This document shows, piece by piece, positions 58,159 to 64,000 of a DNA stretch of 64,000 nt. This DNA is from Brucella tritici (GTDB taxonomy: Bacteria; Pseudomonadota; Alphaproteobacteria; Rhizobiales; Rhizobiaceae). Location of the stretch: the NCBI RefSeq assembly GCF_008932295.1, contig NZ_WBWA01000007.1, forward strand, positions 62,001 to 126,000, read 5' to 3'. The first letter of the stretch is position 1, and each line of letters opens with the position of its first letter. Position numbers and translations under genes: made by a program. The notes under the pieces are model-generated. The model did not search any database. It was given only the letters and a program-made list of their open reading frames with translations, and had not been told where the DNA came from.

Positions 58159-59013
58159 ATGGCATATGTAGCCGATAAGACTGCATTCGGTACGCGCCAT
58201 TCTTCCAATAGTGCGAAAGGGCGGACTTGGAATCTTAAGCGGCTGGAGTTCGGCACCCTCACATACGGCTTGCCGTTGCTACTGGCTTTCCTGGTATTGT
58301 GGGAGATCGCGCCGCGGCTCGGCTGGCTGAATCGCATCTTCTTTCCTCCACTGAGCGAAGTCGCGCTGGCATGGTACGCGATGCTGCTGGACGGAACGCT
58401 TACGGCCAATATCGGCATCAGCCTGCAACGAGCGGCAATAGGTTTCATTCTGGCCGTTATCATTGCGGTACCGCTCGGCTTTCTCATGGGGCGCTATCCC
58501 CTGTTTGAAAAAGTTTCCGACTTACTGGTGCAAACGCTGCGTAACACGTCGCAATTTGCGTTGCTGCCCGTTTTCATTCTGCTGCTTGGTATCGGCGAAG
58601 CGTCGAAGATTGCGATCACTTTCTATTCGTCGGTCTTCTTTCTGTTGATCAATACAATTTCGGGCGTCAAATCCGTCGATCCGCTGTTGTTAAAGGCGGC
58701 GCGCTCGATGGGTACATCGGACATCGACATGTTCCGGAAAGTCATCTTGCCAGCCAGCATTCCATCAATCGTCTCAGGCATGCGGCTTGCCGTCAAATCC
58801 TCGATCTTCGCTGTGATTGGTGCAGAGATGCTGGCGGCAAAATCCGGCCTCGGATTTTTGATCCAGCAATCGCAGCTGATGATGGAAACTGCCGATATGT
58901 ATGCCGGCATCATAACCATGACGGTGATCGGACTACTGGTAAACTATCTGCTGGTCTGGTTCGAACGCTGGTCCACCGTCTGGCAAGGCAATTCCGATAC
59001 CTCCCACACCTGA
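58159..59013 (+). CDS. ABC importer permease (SsuC/TauC-like)
   Basis: A 284-residue inner-membrane protein with six helices and the EAA coupling loop (LLKAARSMGTSDIDMFRKVILPAS). AAGGAG lies before the ATG. Forms the channel with the ATPase upstream and the binding protein downstream. Confidence 0.92.
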   Translation: MAYVADKTAFGTRHSSNSAKGRTWNLKRLEFGTLTYGLPLLLAFLVLWEIAPRLGWLNRIFFPPLSEVALAWYAMLLDGTLTANIGISLQRAAIGFILAVIIAVPLGFLMGRYPLFEKVSDLLVQTLRNTSQFALLPVFILLLGIGEASKIAITFYSSVFFLLINTISGVKSVDPLLLKAARSMGTSDIDMFRKVILPASIPSIVSGMRLAVKSSIFAVIGAEMLAAKSGLGFLIQQSQLMMETADMYAGIITMTVIGLLVNYLLVWFERWSTVWQGNSDTSHT

Positions 59014-59052
59014 GTTCGCACCAACATCAACTGGTCTCAAGGGGAACACCAT

Positions 59053-60087
59053 ATGACCATTTTTAATTCTCCCATCCTACGTCGCGCTCTGTTCGGAGGC
59101 CTCTCAGCACTCGTACTTGGCAGTGTAACACTGTCATCAGCCGCATTGGCCGATGAGAAGCCAAATGTGATCCGCATCGGCAGCACAGCACCCGGCCATT
59201 TGAAGTTTATCCTCGAAAGGCATAACGGCACACTTGCCAAAGAATTTGAGGAAGATGGCATCAAGGTCGAGTTTATCGCATTCACCAACGGCGGTTCTGA
59301 AGCAACAACCGCGCTTGCCACCGGAGCGGTAGAATTCATTTACACCGGCAATAATCCGGCACTCCGGGTCGCTGCGGCCGGTGCTGACGTCAAGGCCATC
59401 GGTCTTTCAAGCTTCATCAAGGAAAACGGCTCAGCGATAATCGTCAGCACAGGCTCATCAATCCAATCGCTGCAAGATTTGAAGGGTAAGAAAGTCGCCT
59501 ATCTCACCGGGACAGTCCGTCATTCAGTCTTCGCCAAGGCCCTCCAATCGGTCGGATTGTCGCTCAGCGACGTGGAATCTCTCAATCTCGCCTTTGATGC
59601 TTCAGGCCCGGCACTCGTACGCGGGGATGTAGATGCCGTTGTCGAAAGTGGCGACGTCGCCGCAAAACTCGTCGAAACAGGTCAAGCGCGAGTCATCCTC
59701 GATGCTTCCTCGCATCCCGAATGGTCGGCCCCGTTCTTGATTTCAGCGAACGGGGACTTCGTTCGCAAATATCCCGAGCTCGTCAAGCGCCTCCTGAAAG
59801 TCGATATCGAAACGGCGCGTTGGGCCGACGCCCATCCCGAAGAAACGATCAAGATTTTCGTTGCCGAAACAAAGTCGTCGGAAAAGTCGGTTCGTCAGAC
59901 CTATCGGAACAATGTGTTTTATCAAGACCCCAGAATTACCCCCGAGGCGCTCGCGTCGCTTAAAGGCGAAGAGCAATTCATGGCCGATGCCAAACTGCTC
60001 AAGGGTTCAGTTGACTACGACAAATGGATTGATACCAGTTTCCTCGATGCTGCTTACAAGGAAGTCGATGGGAAGCAATCCAACTAA
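59053..60087 (+). CDS. ABC importer substrate-binding protein (SsuA/NMT1-like)
   Basis: A 344-residue periplasmic protein. Signal peptide with LFGGLSALVLGSVTLSSAALA, cut before DEKPNVI. The NMT1/SsuA fold is seen in FTNGGSEATTALATGAVEFIYTG-type sequence and LKGKKVAYLTGTVRH. Last gene of the accessory operon; ligand likely an aliphatic sulfonate, sulfate ester or similar anion, from family resemblance only. Codon use is like the neighbours. Confidence 0.88.
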   Translation: MTIFNSPILRRALFGGLSALVLGSVTLSSAALADEKPNVIRIGSTAPGHLKFILERHNGTLAKEFEEDGIKVEFIAFTNGGSEATTALATGAVEFIYTGNNPALRVAAAGADVKAIGLSSFIKENGSAIIVSTGSSIQSLQDLKGKKVAYLTGTVRHSVFAKALQSVGLSLSDVESLNLAFDASGPALVRGDVDAVVESGDVAAKLVETGQARVILDASSHPEWSAPFLISANGDFVRKYPELVKRLLKVDIETARWADAHPEETIKIFVAETKSSEKSVRQTYRNNVFYQDPRITPEALASLKGEEQFMADAKLLKGSVDYDKWIDTSFLDAAYKEVDGKQSN

Positions 60088-60279
60088 ATTGAGTGGAGAG
60101 AAGGGAGCATGTCACCGCAACACACTCTCCGTGGCAGGCAGTTCTCGTTCTGTCGTGGCCTTACCGATATCCGTTTCACGCATATGCTAAAACGACGTAG
60201 TTGCGTCGTCGGTGTGAGACACGGAGGTAAAAACCGCAGAGCGGTTGGGGGGAAAGAAGCCGGAAGTATCGAAGTGGTA

Positions 60280-60322
60280 CGCATCGGTCTCGTCATAGAC
60301 GAGGCCGATGCGTTCTTTGTTA
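60280..60322. terminator. Strong bidirectional terminator between the accessory operon and the sugar-binding protein gene
   Basis: CGCATCGG-TCTCGTC-ATA-GACGAG-GCCGATGCG, about 15 bp of stem, followed by TTCTTTGTT. Confidence 0.9.
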
Positions 60323-60338
60323 CGCTCGCTAACTCGCT

Positions 60339-61586
60339 TTATTTCGCCATGTCGATCGCAGAACTCAGCTCTTCCACCGCCTGATCTGCCGTGAGCTGCC
60401 CGTTGAACTGACGGGTGATGACATCAAACATCGCGTTCTTGATTGCAGTCGGCTGAGCATGCGACTGCGAGAAGGAACCGAGCAGCGACCCGTTCTTGTC
60501 GGCTGCGGCAAGATCCGCAATCGCCTTCTTCCCGCATTCATCGAATGCTGTAGACGGCACGTCTGTGCGGGCGGGTGCCGAGCCCTTCACCACATTGAAG
60601 GCCGACTGGAAATTGACGTCTTCAACAGCGGTTGCAAGGGCAAGCTGCGCTTTGCGCTTGTCTTCACCAACTTCAAAAACCGCAAACTGATCGGCATTGA
60701 AAGCCACGGAGCCTTCCGTTCCCGGAAAACGCCCGCAGACAAAATCAGTGCCGGGCTTTTTCCCTGCCTTGGTGAATTCGCCCTTGGCCCAATCGCCCAT
60801 GAACTGCACACCCGCCTTGTCGTCGATCACCATCGCCGAGGCGAGATTCCAGTCACGCCCGGAGAAATTGTCGTCGACATAGGTGCGCAGTTTCGCCATC
60901 CGCTCGAATACCTGCTTCATGGTATCGCCCTTCAGGGCTTCCGGATCGAGATCGATCAGCGCCTTCTTGTAGAAATCCGGCCCAAAAGACATCACGACGC
61001 TGGTGAAGATAAGCGCCTCCTGCCAGGGCTGACCGCCATGTGCAATCGGGGTAATCCCCTGCTCCTTGAACTTGTCGAGCAGTGCAACGAGCTCATCCCA
61101 GTTCTGCGGCACTTTTCCGCCAGCCTTGTCTAAAGCGGCCTTGTTGTACCAGGCCCAGTTGGTCGAATGGACGTTGACGGGTGCCGCAATCCAGTGACCA
61201 TCATATTTCGAGAAGTGTTGAATTGCTGGCGGGATAACCTTGTCCCAGCCCTCCTTGTTGGCGACTTCGTCCAGATTGCCGAGCACGCCCTGCTCCGCCC
61301 AATCCAGAATATCGAAACCCTGCATCTGCACGGCGGCAGGCGGATTACCCGCCGTCACGCGGGCGCGCAAAGTCGTCATGGCAGCCTCACCCGCACCGCC
61401 GGCAACTGGCATATCGACCCAGCCAATGCCCTGCTTCTGAAGATTTTCCTTGAGAAGATTGAGTGCCGCAGCTTCGCCGCCCGAAGTCCAGTAGTGAAGG
61501 ACTTCGACACTGTCCTCTGCCTTTGCCAAACCTGCCCCGCCCAAGATGCTGACGCCAGCCAGCAACATTCCCATCATCAAGCGCAT
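60339..61586 (-). CDS. Sugar ABC transporter substrate-binding protein, apparently orphan
   Basis: A 415-residue periplasmic binding protein of the carbohydrate (family 1, glucose/mannose-type) group. Signal peptide [23 protein letters not shown], then [19 protein letters not shown]. Start 61586 is seven bases after GGAGG; the ATG at 61592 is too close to it. No permease or ATPase gene lies downstream (the operon terminator follows) or immediately upstream, so it must serve components encoded elsewhere. Confidence 0.88.
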   Translation of the reverse strand: MRLMMGMLLAGVSILGGAGLAKAEDSVEVLHYWTSGGEAAALNLLKENLQKQGIGWVDMPVAGGAGEAAMTTLRARVTAGNPPAAVQMQGFDILDWAEQGVLGNLDEVANKEGWDKVIPPAIQHFSKYDGHWIAAPVNVHSTNWAWYNKAALDKAGGKVPQNWDELVALLDKFKEQGITPIAHGGQPWQEALIFTSVVMSFGPDFYKKALIDLDPEALKGDTMKQVFERMAKLRTYVDDNFSGRDWNLASAMVIDDKAGVQFMGDWAKGEFTKAGKKPGTDFVCGRFPGTEGSVAFNADQFAVFEVGEDKRKAQLALATAVEDVNFQSAFNVVKGSAPARTDVPSTAFDECGKKAIADLAAADKNGSLLGSFSQSHAQPTAIKNAMFDVITRQFNGQLTADQAVEELSSAIDMAK

Positions 61587-61931
61587 TATCATACCTCCTC
61601 GTTATGAATGGCGCAGCTTATCATGCAGCAGGCGAAACAGTACTCACTATCACGTTTAGGAATGGCCGCTGCAATCAGACGCCTTGAGCTTTTTGGATTG
61701 GTTTATATGACCTCTGATCCTCCATCCCCCGGTTTGTTCGCCTCATAAGGGAATATGAGACCGGCAATGCTGGGCAACGATGGCATTGAGGTCGCATCCT
61801 GCATCAGCCGAAGTGTTGCAGGATGACTACAGGCCATCAAACATGACTATTTTCATCATGTAATTTCTTGCCCGTATTAATACATGAATATATCACTCAT
61901 GATTGTCGAAATCATGTTGGGAATATTCTTT
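61587..61931. other. Divergent region between the sugar-binding protein and TonB receptor genes
   Basis: About 345 AT-rich bases with the IRO-type box near its right end. In-frame ATGs at 61884, 61899 and 61914 precede the chosen receptor start. No other feature recognised. Confidence 0.5.
61900..61914 (+). promoter_or_regulatory. Iron-responsive (IRO-type, RirA) box
   Basis: TGATT-GTCGA-AATCA, which is TGA-N9-TCA; the palindrome extends to CATGATT...AATCATG (61898-61916). RirA of Rhizobiales binds TGA-N9-TCA upstream of iron-uptake genes. Confidence 0.65.
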
Positions 61932-64000
61932 ATGCGTTCAGATTGCATGCCTCTCCGCCGCACAATTCTGGCTGGTACATCCCTCATCGCTCTTGCCGCT
62001 ACGGCAATAGCGCAGGAGCAGTCCACCTCCTCTTCGACGGAGAATGGTGCAATCGTTCTCGACAAGATCGTCATAGATGGCGGCAGCGGCGGCGTAATTG
62101 ATGCGGACGGTTATGTGGCACGCAGCAGCGCAACCGGCGCCAAGATTGATACGCCGTTTGTACAGACCCCGCAGTCCATTTCCTCTGTTACCCAGCAGCA
62201 GCTTGAAGACCGCAATCCGCAGAGCTTGCTCGACGCCATCGCCTATACACCCAGTGCACGCGTTGGCGGCTACGGCTTCGATCCGCGGTTCGACGCTTTC
62301 ACTGTACGTGGCTTCGACGTCACATATACCGGTGTGTTCCGCGACAATCTCCGCCAGCCCGGAGCCAGCTCCGCACTGTTCAAGACCGAACCTTACGGTC
62401 TGGAAGGCGTTTCCATTTTGCGCGGCCCATCGTCAGCCCTATACGGAGCTTCCGGTGCGGGTGGCCTGTTCAACCTCATCAGCAAGCGCCCGACCGAAAC
62501 CCCGCTGCATGAGGTGCAGGTCCAATATGGCACCAACAATCGCTATCAGACCCAGTTCGATCTATCCGGCCCGGTCAAGGAAGGCGACCCGCTTTACTAT
62601 CGCCTGACAGGCCTTTGGCGCAATTCCGATACCGAACAGCCCTCGGTTCCAGACGACCGCATTTACATTGCACCGGCCTTGACGTGGAAACCAGACGAAG
62701 ACACGCGCCTGACAATCCTCAGCGAGTTCTCCCGTACCAAAACCGGCGGCACGGCTGCTTATTATTATGATGCCGCCACGGACAGGGTCTCCGACTTCTT
62801 TGCAGGCAATACCGCTTTCAACGACTCGGTCCAAACTCAGGGGCGTATCGGCTATGAATTCGAAACCCGCCTCAACGACACATTCGTGTTCCGCCAGAAT
62901 GCCCGCCTTGCATCGACCAAAATCGGAGCCGACTGGGCCTTTGCCTATCAGGCCAATGAAGACGACCCATTGCTTCTCGACAGCAGCGCAGGCACTTTTG
63001 AAGAGCGGCTGACCAGCTTTACTATCGATAACCAACTGGAAGCAAATTTCGATACCGGCAATTTTGAGCACAGATTCCTAGCTGGAGTCGACCTGACAAA
63101 GCTGCAATGGAAGGGATTGAACGGTTATGGCTACACGCCGCCGCTGGACACCAGACATCCGTCCATGGGACGCCCCGTAGCACCAATAGATTTCCAGAAA
63201 AAAGACGTTCAGGACCAGCTTATGGCTGGCATCTATCTGCAGGATCAGATCCGCTATGATGCCTGGACCATTACCCTTGGCGGTCGCCAGGACTGGGTCA
63301 GTACCGACACGAAAAACACCGATCTGACAACCAGCACGTCCACCGATTTCGATCAGAGCGACAAGGCCTTCACATGGCGCGCCGGCGTGACCTACGAGAC
63401 GCCTTGGGGCATTACGCCATATGCCAGCTATTCGACCGCTTTTTCGCCCAATGCCGGTGTAAACCAGGCAACAGGCAATCCGTTCGAGCCAACGGAAAGT
63501 GACCAGCAGGAAATCGGAATCAAGTATCAACTGCCCAACAGCAATACCTTGTTGACGGCAGCCCTGTTCAACATCAATCAGGACAACGGCCTCTATTACG
63601 AAGTGGTTGAACTCGATACAGGCCCGGCCAACATTCAGGTGCAGCGCGGTAAACTGCGCTCACGCGGCTTGGAGCTGGAAGCCAGTACCAGTCTCGACAA
63701 TGGCCTCTCCCTCATTGCGTCCTATAGCTACATGCAGACCAGTATCAAGGACGGGCCGGAAGGCACAGTTGGCAATGAAATCTCGTCCGTTCCGACCCAC
63801 ATGGCGTCGGCCTGGGCACACTATAAATTGCCCGAGAACACTTTTCTCTACGGTCTGGGTGTCGGCGCAGGCGTACGCTTTGTCGGTTCCAGCTACGGCA
63901 ATGACGAAAACACGATGAAAAACAGTTCCCGCGCTTTCGTCGATGCTGCGATTGATTTCGATTTTGGCGCCATCAAGAAAGACTATGAAGGCGTAAAGCT
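61932..64000 (+). CDS. TonB-dependent siderophore receptor, 3' end outside the window
   Basis: Outer-membrane receptor for a hydroxamate-type siderophore (FhuA/FoxA group), driven by TonB-ExbBD. 689 codons are present and the frame runs off the right edge. Signal peptide (LRRTILAGTSLIALAATAIAQ), plug domain with TPQSISSVTQQQLEDRNPQ and LRGPSSALYGASGAGGLFN, then barrel strands. Start 61932 (MRSDCMPLRRT) gives the clean signal peptide and has GGGAA upstream; earlier in-frame ATGs overlap the iron box. Likely iron-repressed. Exact siderophore not assignable. Confidence 0.9.
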   Translation, partial: MRSDCMPLRRTILAGTSLIALAATAIAQEQSTSSSTENGAIVLDKIVIDGGSGGVIDADGYVARSSATGAKIDTPFVQTPQSISSVTQQQLEDRNPQSLLDAIAYTPSARVGGYGFDPRFDAFTVRGFDVTYTGVFRDNLRQPGASSALFKTEPYGLEGVSILRGPSSALYGASGAGGLFNLISKRPTETPLHEVQVQYGTNNRYQTQFDLSGPVKEGDPLYYRLTGLWRNSDTEQPSVPDDRIYIAPALTWKPDEDTRLTILSEFSRTKTGGTAAYYYDAATDRVSDFFAGNTAFNDSVQTQGRIGYEFETRLNDTFVFRQNARLASTKIGADWAFAYQANEDDPLLLDSSAGTFEERLTSFTIDNQLEANFDTGNFEHRFLAGVDLTKLQWKGLNGYGYTPPLDTRHPSMGRPVAPIDFQKKDVQDQLMAGIYLQDQIRYDAWTITLGGRQDWVSTDTKNTDLTTSTSTDFDQSDKAFTWRAGVTYETPWGITPYASYSTAFSPNAGVNQATGNPFEPTESDQQEIGIKYQLPNSNTLLTAALFNINQDNGLYYEVVELDTGPANIQVQRGKLRSRGLELEASTSLDNGLSLIASYSYMQTSIKDGPEGTVGNEISSVPTHMASAWAHYKLPENTFLYGLGVGAGVRFVGSSYGNDENTMKNSSRAFVDAAIDFDFGAIKKDYEGVK

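Overview
This window looks like chromosomal DNA of an alphaproteobacterium of the Brucella/Ochrobactrum group (Brucellaceae, Rhizobiales). The main reasons are a nearly canonical Brucella-type Omp10 lipoprotein, a homospermidine synthase, CpdR beside tRNA-Val, and a dispersed short palindrome family (core near CCGAAAAGTGTGAAACGG) typical of that group. Genes are dense, of moderate-to-high GC and mostly housekeeping. No integrase, transposase, plasmid gene, phage module or CRISPR array was seen.

Layout. 1-5.1 kb: end of a surface-polysaccharide cluster (WecG-type glycosyltransferase, DUF6492 protein, flippase, Wzz/GumC-like protein). 5.1-7.6 kb: GNAT acetyltransferase and a fold-III ornithine/lysine decarboxylase behind a long leader with an intrinsic terminator (candidate speF-type attenuator). 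7.6-17.9 kb: amidase plus LysR regulator, DUF1007/NicO metal export pair, a coupled acetyltransferase/membrane-protein pair, modABC, trhO, an N-acetylmuramidase-like protein and eda. 18-25.8 kb: large DUF882 protein, a response regulator with a degenerate AAA+ domain, pepF and pabBC. 25.9-31.9 kb: homospermidine synthase, omp10, hemH, SPFH/NfeD pair and kdsD. 32-40.7 kb: beta-barrel protein, GntP permease, galU, lytic transglycosylase, degenerate SGNH protein and cycA. 40.8-47.2 kb: gltD and gltB. 47.8-54.2 kb: ltaE, hsp20, small exported protein, lysophospholipase, hisN with a neighbouring suhB/mmgR-like sRNA, N-formylglutamate amidohydrolase, cpdR and tRNA-Val(GAC). 54.2-60.1 kb: a compact accessory operon encoding a redoxin, an AprA-like flavoprotein, an AprB-like ferredoxin and an SsuBCA-like importer. 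60.3-64 kb: an orphan sugar-binding protein and a TonB-dependent siderophore receptor cut by the right edge.

Together: ornithine decarboxylase and homospermidine synthase form a polyamine branch. GltBD assimilates ammonia. pabBC supplies p-aminobenzoate for folate. modABC imports molybdate. kdsD and galU feed lipopolysaccharide and exopolysaccharide, and several proteins act on peptidoglycan. The most novel items are the decarboxylase attenuator with an overlapping small ORF ending Pro-Ile-Pro-stop, and the AprAB-like/ABC/redoxin operon behind tRNA-Val. Well-supported regulatory sites are an RpoH-type promoter before hsp20, a TGA-N9-TCA iron box before the TonB receptor, a CtrA box before the DUF882 gene, and the sRNA beside hisN. 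All family names rest on reading the sequence and on memory of these families; no database search was possible.
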